Program-made: the position numbers and the translations under genes
Origin: Actinomycetota bacterium
Lineage (GTDB): Bacteria; Actinomycetota; UBA4738; HRBIN12
Length of the DNA: 39,095 nucleotides
Assembly: GCA_021325015.1 (NCBI GenBank)
Contig: JAJPHY010000048.1
Coordinates: 1 to 39,095, forward strand
Direction of reading: 5' to 3'
The notes under the pieces: generated by a model
What the model was told of the DNA's origin: nothing
Database searches by the model: none
The model's input: only the letters and a program-made list of their open reading frames with translations
In this document: positions 23,567 to 31,646 of the stretch, one piece after another
Layout: the number at the start of each line of letters is the position of its first letter
Numbering within the stretch: position 1 is the first letter of the stretch

Positions 23567-25237
23567 CTAGGACGCGCGCGACAGGGCGTAGTAGTCGTAG
23601 GTCAGGACGTAGAGCGGGTTCGCCACGTAGCCGTCGATGTCGCCTCTCAGGTACGAGGTGTCCACGATCTGCCCGATCGGGATCCAGGGCGGGTCCTCCC
23701 GGCCCATGATCTCCTGCGCCCGCGTCCACATCGCCGTGAGCTTGTGCTCGTCCGAGACCGTGTACCCGTCGTTGATCGCCTTGTTCACCGTGTCGTTCAT
23801 GTAGTAGCCGCTGTTGAACAGCGCGGCCTTGGGCGTCGCGTCCTCGGACAGGATCGGATACAGGTAGTCCGACGGCGAGTTGTACCCGGGCCACCAGAAC
23901 CAGTAGTACATGCTCGCGCGCTCGGACTCCGGCCGGTCGGTCGACATGTCCGCGACGAAGGCCGGATAGGCCTTCTCCACGAGCTTGAGCGAGAGCCCCA
24001 CCTGCTGGAGCTGCTGCTGGAGCACGAGCCCGGGCTCCTTGCGCCGTCCGGGGTAGTACTCGTACGTGAGCTGGGTCCCCTGGGGGACACCGGCCTGCTG
24101 GAGCAGCCGGCGGGCCTGGTCGACGTCGGTCGTGCGGGGGTACGAGCCGGCGTCCGAGTACAGGATCAGGTCGGGGATCACGCTGTTCGGTGCCTCGAGC
24201 GTCCCCTCCATCACCGAGGCGAGGAACTCGTCGTGCGGGAACAACAGGTTCATCGCCCGCCGGGCCTCCGGGCTCGCGAGCGGCCCGTACTCGCCGAGGA
24301 CGACGTACTCCATCCCCATGACCTTCTGGTCGCCCACCACGATGCCCGGGGTGGTGCGCAGCGCCGCCGTGTCCTGTGGCGTGCCGGGGAAGGCGATGTC
24401 GAAGTCCCCGGCCTCCATGCCCTGCCGGCGGCTCGAGTCCTCCTCGACCTGCCGGATGATGATCCGCTCGAACTGTCGAGAGCTCCATCCCCGCCAGTAG
24501 TTCGGGTTCCGGACCAGCACGACCTGGTCGTTGGGGGAGACCGACTCGACCATGTAGGCGCCGGTCCCCGCGGAGTGCGACGTCAGGTAGTCGTGCCCGT
24601 GGTTCTTGCCCTGGCTCTCGACGTTCGGGTTCACGACCCCCGTTCCGTACTGGGACGCGAGCAGCAGGTCGAACCTCGGCACCGGCAGGCCGAGGTCGAA
24701 CACGACCGTCCCGGGATCCTTCACCACGATCTGCGTGCCCGGGTCGGTGATGTACGTCGAGAGCGTCGATCCGGCGCCGAGGCCGGCGGTGATGGTCCGC
24801 GTGTAGGCGGCCTTCAGGGCGTTGCCGTCGAACGACGTCCCGTCGCTGTACTTCACTCCCGAGCGGAGCGAGAAGGTCCACACGCTCTTGTCGGCATTGG
24901 TCCGGTACCGCTCCGCGAGCACCGGCTCGACCTCGGTCGCGCTGTTGCCCTTCATTCGGAGCAGGCCCTCGTAGATCCCGTAGTTCGTCACGATGCCCGA
25001 CAGCAGGAAGTACGAGGCGGGGTCGAAGTCCGGCAGGAACGCGTCGACGGCGACCACGAGCGTCCTCGGGTCGCGGGAGAGCGGGGCCGCCTGCCCCGCC
25101 TGCCCCTTCTTGCCCGCCGGCGCCCCGCTCGAGCAGGCGGCGAGCAGGCCTCCCAGCGAGCCGAGCGCGAGCCCGCCGAGCGCCGTTCCGCCCGCACCCT
25201 TGATGAACTGCCGACGCGAGATGCGCCCGCCGCTCAT
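23567..25237 (-). CDS. oppA: Extracellular peptide/solute-binding lipoprotein of ABC family 5
   Basis: A 556-residue binding protein of the SBP_bac_5 family that catches the substrate outside the membrane. It has a Tat signal (ISRRQFIKGAGG) and a lipobox LLAAC with Cys35. Family landmarks include YEGLLRMKG, WTFSLRSGVKYSDGTSFD, and a C-terminal hinge-lobe region around YYWFWWPGYNSPSDYLYP. AGGAGG lies seven bases before the ATG at 25235-25237. The promoter TTGACA-17-TACTGT and the TetR-like palindrome lie upstream. The neighbouring hydrolases and aminotransferase suggest a nitrogenous substrate (peptide, amide or guanidino compound), but the ligand cannot be identified from sequence. Confidence 0.93.
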   Translation of the reverse strand: MSGGRISRRQFIKGAGGTALGGLALGSLGGLLAACSSGAPAGKKGQAGQAAPLSRDPRTLVVAVDAFLPDFDPASYFLLSGIVTNYGIYEGLLRMKGNSATEVEPVLAERYRTNADKSVWTFSLRSGVKYSDGTSFDGNALKAAYTRTITAGLGAGSTLSTYITDPGTQIVVKDPGTVVFDLGLPVPRFDLLLASQYGTGVVNPNVESQGKNHGHDYLTSHSAGTGAYMVESVSPNDQVVLVRNPNYWRGWSSRQFERIIIRQVEEDSSRRQGMEAGDFDIAFPGTPQDTAALRTTPGIVVGDQKVMGMEYVVLGEYGPLASPEARRAMNLLFPHDEFLASVMEGTLEAPNSVIPDLILYSDAGSYPRTTDVDQARRLLQQAGVPQGTQLTYEYYPGRRKEPGLVLQQQLQQVGLSLKLVEKAYPAFVADMSTDRPESERASMYYWFWWPGYNSPSDYLYPILSEDATPKAALFNSGYYMNDTVNKAINDGYTVSDEHKLTAMWTRAQEIMGREDPPWIPIGQIVDTSYLRGDIDGYVANPLYVLTYDYYALSRAS

Positions 25238-25284
25238 GCGAGACCTCCTCCCCACCGGCCGTACCCGGCACTCCACCGGGTTAC

Positions 25285-25298
25285 CTATCGAGCGATAG
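25285..25298. promoter_or_regulatory. Palindromic operator at the oppA promoter
   Basis: CTATCGAGCGATAG is a perfect inverted repeat (six-base arms, two-base centre) immediately downstream of the -10 box and covering the expected transcription start. The same 14 bases, with one central change, occur at the agmatinase promoter. It is the likely binding site of the operon's TetR protein. Confidence 0.75.
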
Positions 25299-25327
25299 AC
25301 AGTAGGAAGGCGACCCCGCGTTGTCAA
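25299..25327 (-). promoter_or_regulatory. Sigma70-type promoter of the oppA operon
   Basis: On the minus strand TTGACA (25322-25327) is separated by exactly 17 bases from TACTGT (25299-25304). Transcription would start near 25292, inside the palindrome, giving a leader of about 55 bases before the oppA ATG with its AGGAGG. Confidence 0.8.
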
Positions 25328-25388
25328 GGGACTCCCGCGCCCGGGCCGGCCCGAACCCCCGGGTCCACCCCGCGCAGGCCCCGGGGCC

Positions 25389-25778
25389 TCACATGCCGGC
25401 GAGCCGGATCACCGCGTTCAGGGTCGCGGGGTCTCCCCTCCAGTGCTCCGCGAGCACGGGGCGGCCGGCGCGCCTGAGCACGTGGCGCAGCACGAGCGCC
25501 GCCACGATCGCGTCGTCGAGCGGGCCCGCGATCGGAATGAACTCGGGGATGAGGTCGATCGGCGAGACGATCCAGATGATCGCGAGTCCCAACAGCAGCT
25601 TGGAGCTCCGCGGAACGCGGCGATCGCGGATCAGCCCCCGGAACAGCGCGAGCAGGTTCGGGACGAGCGCGGCGAGCTCGCGCGCCCTGGAGCGCCGGCC
25701 GGCCAGCACCAACACCAGGATGGAGATCAGCCAGACCGCCGCCACGACGGCGATCCCGATCACGAGCCCGCGGCCCAC
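25389..25778 (-). CDS. DUF1232 (YkvA-like) small membrane protein
   Basis: A 129-residue protein with an N-terminal membrane helix (LVIGIAVVAAVWLISILVLV) and the DUF1232 signature WIVSPIDLIPEFIPIAGPLD, which is part of a second hydrophobic segment. The biochemical role of DUF1232 is not known. The GTG at 25778 sits six bases after TAGGCT, a -10 box that contains the stop codon of the aminotransferase gene, so it is probably transcribed leaderless from its own start as well as read through from the aminotransferase. Confidence 0.85.
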   Translation of the reverse strand: MGRGLVIGIAVVAAVWLISILVLVLAGRRSRARELAALVPNLLALFRGLIRDRRVPRSSKLLLGLAIIWIVSPIDLIPEFIPIAGPLDDAIVAALVLRHVLRRAGRPVLAEHWRGDPATLNAVIRLAGM

Positions 25779-25790
25779 CGCGCGAGCCTA
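25776..25790 (-). promoter_or_regulatory. Leaderless -10 box (TAGGCT) overlapping the aminotransferase stop
   Basis: On the minus strand TAGGCT (25785-25790) is followed by six bases and the GTG of the DUF1232 gene. The first three bases are the TAG stop of the aminotransferase. Confidence 0.45.
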
Positions 25791-26948
25791 CGCTCGAGGC
25801 GCCGGCGCGCCGAGGCGCGCGCCCGCCTCGCGCAGCGTCTCCAGGCGCTTGCAGAACGCGAACCGGACGAGCCGGCGCCCGAGATCGGGGCGGGAGAAGA
25901 ACGACGAGCCCGGCACCACCGCCACTCCGACCTTCTCGACCAGGTGGTGGGCGACCTCGGTGTCGTCGGCGAACCCGAGGTGCCCGACGTCGGCCATCAC
26001 GTAGTAGGCGCCGGTCGGTGGCCGGGCCTCGAACCCGTGCTCGGCCAGGACCTGCATCATCACGGCCCGTCGCTCCCCGTACTCGCGCCGGAGGGTCTCG
26101 TAGTATCCGTCCGGCATCGACAGGGCCACGGCGCCGGCGTGCTGGAGGGGCGTCGGCGCCCCCACCGTGAGGAAGTCGTGCACCTTGCGGATGCCCTCGA
26201 CCAGCGGGGGCGCGGCGACCGTCCACCCGACCCGCCAGCCCGTCACGGCGTAGGTCTTCGAGAGCGCGCTGATCGTGACGGTGCGATCCTCCATGCCCGC
26301 GATCGTCGCCATCGGCACGTGCACCGCGCCGTCGTACGTCAGGTGCTCGTAGATCTCGTCCGTGAACGCGAGCGCCCCGTGCCGGACGCAGAGCTCCGCG
26401 ATCCGCTCGAGCTCCGCTCGGGTGAACACCTTGCCGGTGGGGTTGTTCGGCGTGTTGATCACGATCGCTCGCGTTCGGTCCGAGAAGGCGGCGCGCAGCT
26501 CGCCCTCGTCGAACGTCCACTCCGGGGGGTGGAGCGCGACGAAGCGCGGCACCGCCCCCGACAGGATCGTGTCGGGCCCGTAGTTCTCGTAGAACGGCTC
26601 GAAGATCACGACCTCGTCGCCCGGGTCGAGCAGGCCGAGCATCGAGGCGATCATCGCCTCCGTTGAGCCGCAGGTGACGCAGACCTCCCGCTCGGGATCG
26701 ACCCGCATCCCGTACCGGCGGGCGTACGCCGCGGCGATCGCCTCACGGAGCTCGGGCTCGCCCCACGTGACCGGGTACTGGTTGAGGTCGCGGGCGACGG
26801 CGGCGCGCGCGGCCTCCTTCACCTCGTCGGGGGCCGGGAAGTCCGGGAACCCCTGCGCGAGGTTGATCGCGTCGTGCTCCATCGCGAGCCGGGTCATCTC
26901 GCGGATGACCGACTCGGTGAACGACGCGGTCCGCGAGGATGCGTTCAT
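25788..26948 (-). CDS. Class I/II pyridoxal-phosphate aminotransferase (KAT / methionine-aminotransferase-like)
   Basis: A 386-residue cytosolic transaminase. Landmarks: INLAQGFPDFPAPDEV, the FEPFYENYGP loop typical of kynurenine/glutamine-type aminotransferases, NTPNNPTGKVFT (N169), TDEIYEHL (D197), the PLP lysine K231 in SALSKTYAVTGWRVGW, and the substrate carboxylate Arg near the end in RLVRFAFCK. GGAGGTG lies two bases before the ATG. It is divergent from the amidase gene across 45 bases. Aromatic amino acids, methionine and glutamine are candidate amino donors. The neighbouring amidase and peptide importer suggest a role in using imported amino compounds (inference). Confidence 0.9.
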   Translation of the reverse strand: MNASSRTASFTESVIREMTRLAMEHDAINLAQGFPDFPAPDEVKEAARAAVARDLNQYPVTWGEPELREAIAAAYARRYGMRVDPEREVCVTCGSTEAMIASMLGLLDPGDEVVIFEPFYENYGPDTILSGAVPRFVALHPPEWTFDEGELRAAFSDRTRAIVINTPNNPTGKVFTRAELERIAELCVRHGALAFTDEIYEHLTYDGAVHVPMATIAGMEDRTVTISALSKTYAVTGWRVGWTVAAPPLVEGIRKVHDFLTVGAPTPLQHAGAVALSMPDGYYETLRREYGERRAVMMQVLAEHGFEARPPTGAYYVMADVGHLGFADDTEVAHHLVEKVGVAVVPGSSFFSRPDLGRRLVRFAFCKRLETLREAGARLGAPAPRA

Positions 26949-26980
26949 CCCACCTCCGAGCGTCCGGACGGAAGGGCCGC

Positions 26981-26996
26981 TATGGTAGCGCGCGTG
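26981..26996 (+). promoter_or_regulatory. Leaderless -10 box (TATGGT) 7 nt before a GTG
   Basis: TATGGT at 26981-26986 followed by seven bases and GTG at 26994. The upstream in-frame ATG at 26982 lies inside the box, so it cannot be in this transcript. Confidence 0.55.
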
Positions 26997-28385
26997 CTTG
27001 CCGAGCTCGCCCGCGCCGTGCGAACCCGCCGCGTCGCTGCCCGGGAGCTGGTCGCCCTCGCCCTCGACCGCATCGAGCGGCTGGACGGCGAGCTCGGCTC
27101 GGTGGTCGCGCTCCGGGCGGAGGAGGCGCTCGCGGAGGCCGCCGCGCTCGACGAGCGCGTCGCGGCCGGCGAGGACCCGGGACCGCTCGCCGGCGTGCCG
27201 TTCCTCGTCAAGGACATCGAGGACCTCGCGGGGATGCCGACGACGTGGGGCTCGCGCCTGTTCGAGGACGCCCCGCCGGCCACCCGAGACGGGCTCGTGC
27301 CCAGGCGGCTCCGGGCGGCCGGCGCGATCCCCCTCGGCAAGACCAACACGCCGGAGTTCGCCACCGAGGGGTTCACCTCGAACCTCCTGTTCGGCACGAC
27401 GCGAAACCCGTGGGCGCCCGAGTGGTCGCCCGGCGGGTCCTCGGGCGGCTCCGGCGCCGCGGTCGCGGCCGGCCTGGCTCCGATCGGGACGGCGACGGAC
27501 GGCGGGGGCTCGATCCGCATCCCCTCGGCCTTCTGCGGTCTGGTCGGGATCAAGCCGACGAACGGCGTGGTCGCCCGCGATCCCATCCCGCCCTGGATCG
27601 ACCTGTCGACCGACGGACCGCTCGCGACCTCGGTCGCCGACCTCCGGCTGCTGCTGCGGGTCGAGGCCGGTCCCGAGCCCGGAGACCCGACCGCGCTGCC
27701 GTCGTGGCGGCCTGGCCCGGGAGGCATGCCGAGCCGGGTGATCGCGGCGCCGCGGTTCACGCCGTGGGGGCCGCTGCCGCGGCCCGTCAGAGAGCTGTTC
27801 GAGCGGGCGCTCGCCGACCTGGAGCGCGAGCTCGGGCTCCCGGTCGAGACCGTCGAGCCGGAGGCGATCTTCCGCTCGGGCAACCCCGACACGGACTGGT
27901 TCGTGCTGTGTCCGGCCGAGCACGTCGGGCTGCTCGGCCGCGAGGTCGTCGAGCGGAACCTCGACCGCATGCACCCCACGACGCAGGCTTTCATGCGGGA
28001 AGGGCTCCGCGCCACGATCGAGGAGTACCTGGCCGCCCGCCGGCGGCGATTCGAGTACGTGCGCGAGCTCGACGAGCTCCTCGGGGCGGACGCCGTCGTC
28101 GTCACGCCAACGCTCGCCTCGGAGGGATGGCTCGCGGAGGGGCGGATGCCGGGATCCCAGGAGCTCGGCGTCCCGGCCGAGGTCTACAACACGGCCGTCC
28201 AGAACCTCACCGGCCACCCCGCGATCTCGCTCCCGGCCGGGCGGTCCTCGAACGGCGTGCCGTTCGGGCTGCAGGTCACGGCCCCGAGGTTCCGGGACGA
28301 CCTGCTCCTCAACCTGGCCGAGGCCTGGGAGCGCGCGCGGCCGTGGCCTCCGGCGGCCGACGGGTACGAGCCCTTCGAGCTCTGA
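26994..28385 (+). CDS. Amidase-signature-family hydrolase
   Basis: A 463-residue amidase. The Ser-cisSer-Lys triad can be placed: K73 in FLVKDIEDL, S149 in GGSSGGSGAAVAAG, and nucleophile S173 in DGGGSIRIPS. Length is normal for single-chain amidases; GatA-like transamidase features (GatB/GatC neighbours) are absent. The enzyme should release ammonia from an amide of unknown structure in the cytosol. GTG 26994 was preferred because the TATGGT -10 box covers the upstream ATG, and the chosen start puts the usual ELARAVRTRRVAARELVALA helix at the N-terminus. It is convergent with the agmatinase gene, 13 bases apart. Confidence 0.9.
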   Translation: MLAELARAVRTRRVAARELVALALDRIERLDGELGSVVALRAEEALAEAAALDERVAAGEDPGPLAGVPFLVKDIEDLAGMPTTWGSRLFEDAPPATRDGLVPRRLRAAGAIPLGKTNTPEFATEGFTSNLLFGTTRNPWAPEWSPGGSSGGSGAAVAAGLAPIGTATDGGGSIRIPSAFCGLVGIKPTNGVVARDPIPPWIDLSTDGPLATSVADLRLLLRVEAGPEPGDPTALPSWRPGPGGMPSRVIAAPRFTPWGPLPRPVRELFERALADLERELGLPVETVEPEAIFRSGNPDTDWFVLCPAEHVGLLGREVVERNLDRMHPTTQAFMREGLRATIEEYLAARRRRFEYVRELDELLGADAVVVTPTLASEGWLAEGRMPGSQELGVPAEVYNTAVQNLTGHPAISLPAGRSSNGVPFGLQVTAPRFRDDLLLNLAEAWERARPWPPAADGYEPFEL

Positions 28386-28398
28386 GCCTGCCGGACGC

Positions 28399-29364
28399 CT
28401 ACCGGGGGGCGGTCGCGAACACGCCGAGGAGCTCGTAGGCGGCGTGAGCCGCGGCGATCCCGGTCAGCTCCGCGTGGTCGTACGGCGGCGAGACCTCGAC
28501 GATGTCGGCGGCCACGACGTTCAGACCGGCCAGGCCGCGAAGGATCCCGAGCAGCTCGCGCGAGGTGAGCCCGCCGGCCTCCGGGGTTCCGGTCCCGGGC
28601 GCGTGGGCGGGGTCGAGCACGTCGACGTCGATCGAGACGTAGATCGGCGCATCGCCCAGCCGATGGCGGACGCGCTCGACGACCCCGGCGACCCCCGCGG
28701 TCTCGAGCTCCATCGCCGGCACGATCCGGAACCCGAACCGCTCGTCGTCGGCCAGGTCGGCGCGAGAGTAGATCGACCCTCGGATCCCAACGTGCATCGA
28801 GCGGTCCTCGAGCAGCAGCCCCTCCTCCCAGGCGCGCCGAAACGGCGTGCCGTGCGTGTACGGGGCGCCGAAGTACGTGTCCCAGGTGTCGAGGTGCGCG
28901 TCGAAGTGCAGCAGGGCGACCGGTCCCGCCGACCGCCGCGCCACGCGAAGCAACGGGAGCGCGATCGTGTGGTCGCCGCCGATCGCGAGGAGCCGGCTCG
29001 CACCCGACAGGACCTCCTCGGCCCCCGTCTCGATCGAGCGGATCGCCTCCTGGATGTCGAACGGGTTGCAGGGCAGGTCGCCCGCGTCCGCAACCTGCTG
29101 CTCGCCGAACGGCTCGACGTCGAGCCCGGGATGGTACGCCCGGAGCAGGCGGGAGGCCGTGCGCACGTGGTGCGGCCCGAACCGCGCTCCCGGGCGGTAG
29201 GTCACACCGGAGTCGAACGGAACGCCCACGATCGCGACGTCGCACCGCTCGATCTGGTCGCGCCGGGGAAGGCGCGCGAAGGTCGAGGGGCCGGCGTAGC
29301 GCGGAACGCGGAGCGCGTCGACGGGACCGACGGGCCCCGCCGGTGGATTCGGTTCGTCCGGCAT
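28399..29364 (-). CDS. speB: Agmatinase/ureohydrolase-family enzyme
   Basis: A 321-residue Mn-dependent hydrolase of the arginase/agmatinase fold that cuts urea from a guanidino group. Metal ligands are all visible: H132 in [10 protein letters not shown]155-x-H157-x-D159 in HFDAHLDTW, and D246/D248 in [19 protein letters not shown]. The region [18 protein letters not shown] matches agmatinase-type rather than arginase-type enzymes; guanidinobutyrase and guanidinopropionase are alternatives. GGAGG lies seven bases before the ATG. A strong promoter (TTGATA-18-TATGCT) and a palindrome matching the oppA operator lie upstream, which suggests joint control with peptide/amine import. Confidence 0.92.
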   Translation of the reverse strand: MPDEPNPPAGPVGPVDALRVPRYAGPSTFARLPRRDQIERCDVAIVGVPFDSGVTYRPGARFGPHHVRTASRLLRAYHPGLDVEPFGEQQVADAGDLPCNPFDIQEAIRSIETGAEEVLSGASRLLAIGGDHTIALPLLRVARRSAGPVALLHFDAHLDTWDTYFGAPYTHGTPFRRAWEEGLLLEDRSMHVGIRGSIYSRADLADDERFGFRIVPAMELETAGVAGVVERVRHRLGDAPIYVSIDVDVLDPAHAPGTGTPEAGGLTSRELLGILRGLAGLNVVAADIVEVSPPYDHAELTGIAAAHAAYELLGVFATAPR

Positions 29365-29426
29365 CCGAGCCTCCGCGGGCGATGGGCGCGCCCCGGCGGG
29401 ACGGGCCCGCCCGGGGCGCACCGCGG

Positions 29427-29456
29427 AGCATACACCTTGCGGCCCGTGCCTATCAA
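29427..29456 (-). promoter_or_regulatory. Sigma70-type promoter of the agmatinase gene
   Basis: On the minus strand TTGATA (29451-29456) is 18 bases from TATGCT (29427-29432). The -35 box lies inside the palindromic operator, so a bound repressor would block it. Confidence 0.75.
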
Positions 29457-29465
29457 GCGATAGGC
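29448..29465. promoter_or_regulatory. Palindromic operator at the agmatinase promoter
   Basis: GCCTATC-AAGC-GATAGGC is an 18-base palindrome with seven-base perfect arms. Its inner 14 bases differ from the oppA operator by one central base (A for G). It overlaps the -35 box of the agmatinase promoter. Confidence 0.75.
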
Positions 29466-29494
29466 GCCCCGCCGGACGCTCCGACACCGCTGAC

Positions 29495-29995
29495 TCACTC
29501 GAACAGGTCGGCAACCTCCCGAGCGCATCGCTCGATCGCGCCGAACAGCTCCCGCCGCTGGTCCTCGGGGAGCTCCGCCTCAAGCAGCGGCTCGACCTCC
29601 TCGTCGGCCTCGTCCAGGTGGGCGGTCAAGAGGGCGTGGAGGCTGTAGAGGATGCGCCGGAGCTCGCGCTCGGCCCGGGCCGAGCCGGCGCGAAGCTGCG
29701 CGAGCTGGTGCTCGAGCTCGTCCACGAGACGCCCGACCTGCACGTGACACTGGGTCATGCGGATGCCGATGGTCGGCTCTCCGGTCCGGTCGCGGACGAG
29801 CGGCATGAGCACCCGACCCTCGGCCACGGCGTGTGGCATCACCGTATGGGCGAGGAACTCGTGGGCCCTGGCGGCGCGGTCGAGCACCCCGACCGGCGGC
29901 AGCGTGCCGATCTCGTCGGCCAGCTCCCGCAGCGTCTCGAGCTCCGCCCTAATGAGCGCGTGCTCCTCATGGATGGTTCGTGCTCCGGATCCCAT
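29495..29995 (-). CDS. Hemerythrin / HHE cation-binding domain protein
   Basis: A 166-residue four-helix-bundle protein with metal-ligand-like residues in the expected helices: [51 protein letters not shown] and [20 protein letters not shown]. Such proteins bind a di-iron centre and can sense or carry oxygen, nitric oxide or iron. It starts five bases after the padR stop, with GAGGAG inside the padR end, so it is the last gene of the long dsrE-qmo transcript. Protection or redox sensing for the oxygen-sensitive iron-sulfur complex is a reasonable inference. A single Cys (QCHVQ) could also be functional. Confidence 0.82.
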   Translation of the reverse strand: MGSGARTIHEEHALIRAELETLRELADEIGTLPPVGVLDRAARAHEFLAHTVMPHAVAEGRVLMPLVRDRTGEPTIGIRMTQCHVQVGRLVDELEHQLAQLRAGSARAERELRRILYSLHALLTAHLDEADEEVEPLLEAELPEDQRRELFGAIERCAREVADLFE

Positions 29996-30000
29996 GCTCC

Positions 30001-30453
30001 TCACCGCCTTCTCCAGGATCGGTACCGCGTCGCGAACTCGCCGATCAGCCGCACTCGCTCCTCCATCACCGCCGCCCACTCGTCGAGCGCGCGACGACCG
30101 GCGTCGGTGAGCTCGTACTCCCGCCGGCGAGGGCCCGTCGGATCGTCCGACCACCGCGAGCTCACGTGGCCGAGCGACTCCAGGCACCGGAGCGTCTTGT
30201 AGACCTGCCCCACGTCGATCTCGCCCTCCGACACGCCCATCTCCTGCAGGCGCTGGATCAACGCGTATCCGTGCGCGGGCCGCTCCGTGAGCAGGACCAG
30301 GATGAACGGCGCCATCCACCGTCGGCGGCCGCCGCAGGCGGCCCAGCCCCGGTGCAACGGGTTGCCCTTCTCGTCCCGCGACGACGCGATCTCGGCGACC
30401 CGGGGTGCGGCCTCCACCCGGGCCCCGCCCGCGAGCGGACCCGTGCCGCTCAC
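30001..30453 (-). CDS. PadR-family transcriptional regulator
   Basis: A 150-residue winged-helix regulator. After an N-terminal extension of about 45 residues comes the PadR core: MAPFILVLLTERPAHGYAL, EIDVGQVYKTLRCLESLG, RREYELTDAGRRALDEW. The GTG start overlaps the qmoC-like stop by four bases, so it is in the same operon as the electron-transfer genes. An autoregulator of the operon is likely; no operator could be assigned with confidence. A Cys in the N-terminal extension (WAACGGRRRW) might allow redox control, which is speculation. Confidence 0.85.
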   Translation of the reverse strand: MSGTGPLAGGARVEAAPRVAEIASSRDEKGNPLHRGWAACGGRRRWMAPFILVLLTERPAHGYALIQRLQEMGVSEGEIDVGQVYKTLRCLESLGHVSSRWSDDPTGPRRREYELTDAGRRALDEWAAVMEERVRLIGEFATRYRSWRRR

Positions 30454-31646
30454 GCGGGTGCACCTCCCGAACCGCTCCGCAGCCGAAGGACCGCGAGCGC
30501 GACCGGACGGTAGATCGCGTGCGCGAACTTGCCGAACGGCGCGAGCAGCACCAGGGTCATCGACACCGCCACGTGGAACAGGAACACCGGGTAGCCCCAG
30601 CCCGGCGCGTCGGGCAGGTACAGGGCGAGCTCGAGCGCGAACCCGCTCACCCCCGCGAACCACAGCAGCCACAAGAACCACCAGTCCGAGACCGACGACC
30701 GGGCCACCGATCGCTCTCGTTTGCGAACCCTGCGAACGATGGACACGGACGTTCCGTACACGAGCAGCAGCCCCCCGAGCGTTCCGAGCAGCCGGACGGG
30801 GTACCAGAGGGGCACGTGGACGCCGGTTGGCTTCAGGCCGGTCAGGTCGAGCAGAAAATCGGCGATCGTTGCGACCAGGAGGCCGAGGAAGCCCCACATC
30901 GTGGCGGCGTGGATGAACCAGCGCCGCAGGTACCACGGGCGGGCCTCCACGCCGGGGTCGTCGGCGCACTCGCGCCGCATCCGCTCCTGAGCGATGGACT
31001 CGCGCGCGACCGCGAACCAGACGGCCTCGCCAATGGCCCGGGTCGAGCGCGTACCGTGTTCGGCCGGCCGCACGCGGGAGAGGGTGCGGCAGCAGCGTAC
31101 GAGTCCGCCGATCGCGGCCACCCCGAACGCCGCGAGGATCGCGATCCCGAGGTTGTGAACGAACGTGGCCGGCAGGTACTCGAAGAGCGCGATCTCCCGG
31201 CCCGACACCGGCCGGTGCGCCGTGTACAGGAAGGCCGCGAGCGCCCCCACGAGGAGCGTGATGAACACCGTCGCGAACGGCGCCGAGGTCGCGAGCCTCC
31301 GGGCCAGGCCCGTGTGGTCGTGGCTCGCCGTCGCCCAGCGGCGGGCGGCGGCCATGAACCCAGCGGGATCGGCGTCGCGGGGGCAGCTCTGCGTGCACTC
31401 GCCGCACGCGTAGCAGGACCATACCTCCGGGCTGGCCGCGAGCCGATCCCGCATCCCGAGCTGCGCGTAGCGGATGAGCCTGCGTGGGAACGCCCCATCC
31501 TCGGTCCCGATCGGACAGACGGCGGTGCAGCTGCCGCAGTTGAAGCAGGCCGAGACGTCCACCGCGCCGAACCGCTCCAGCTCCGGGATGAGGCTGCGCT
31601 CGAGCCGAACCGGCGCGAGACTCCTGTCCTGCGTCGTGACGCTCAT
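30450..31646 (-). CDS. qmoC: QmoC-like: HdrC-type iron-sulfur domain fused to a membrane cytochrome b-like domain
   Basis: A 398-residue protein with two 4Fe-4S motifs, C34-x2-C37-x2-C40-x3-C44-P and C78-x2-C81-x2-C84-x3-C88-P, followed by six hydrophobic helices with His residues suited to haem (FVHNLG, WFIHAATMWGF, FLFHVAVSM, GKFAHAIYRP). This HdrC+HdrE fusion is the structure of QmoC, which passes electrons between the quinone pool and soluble HdrA-like subunits; DsrM/NarI-type cytochromes are less likely. It overlaps the winged-helix gene by ATGA and the padR gene by GTGA. It anchors the inferred complex to the membrane. Confidence 0.85.
   Translation of the reverse strand: MSVTTQDRSLAPVRLERSLIPELERFGAVDVSACFNCGSCTAVCPIGTEDGAFPRRLIRYAQLGMRDRLAASPEVWSCYACGECTQSCPRDADPAGFMAAARRWATASHDHTGLARRLATSAPFATVFITLLVGALAAFLYTAHRPVSGREIALFEYLPATFVHNLGIAILAAFGVAAIGGLVRCCRTLSRVRPAEHGTRSTRAIGEAVWFAVARESIAQERMRRECADDPGVEARPWYLRRWFIHAATMWGFLGLLVATIADFLLDLTGLKPTGVHVPLWYPVRLLGTLGGLLLVYGTSVSIVRRVRKRERSVARSSVSDWWFLWLLWFAGVSGFALELALYLPDAPGWGYPVFLFHVAVSMTLVLLAPFGKFAHAIYRPVALAVLRLRSGSGGAPA

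Noticed and set aside
22464-25271. Long minus-strand frame of 935 residues across oppA and oppB
   Set aside because: It is out of frame with two clearly recognised genes. Only its last 22 codons (the mini-frame after oppB) are of interest.
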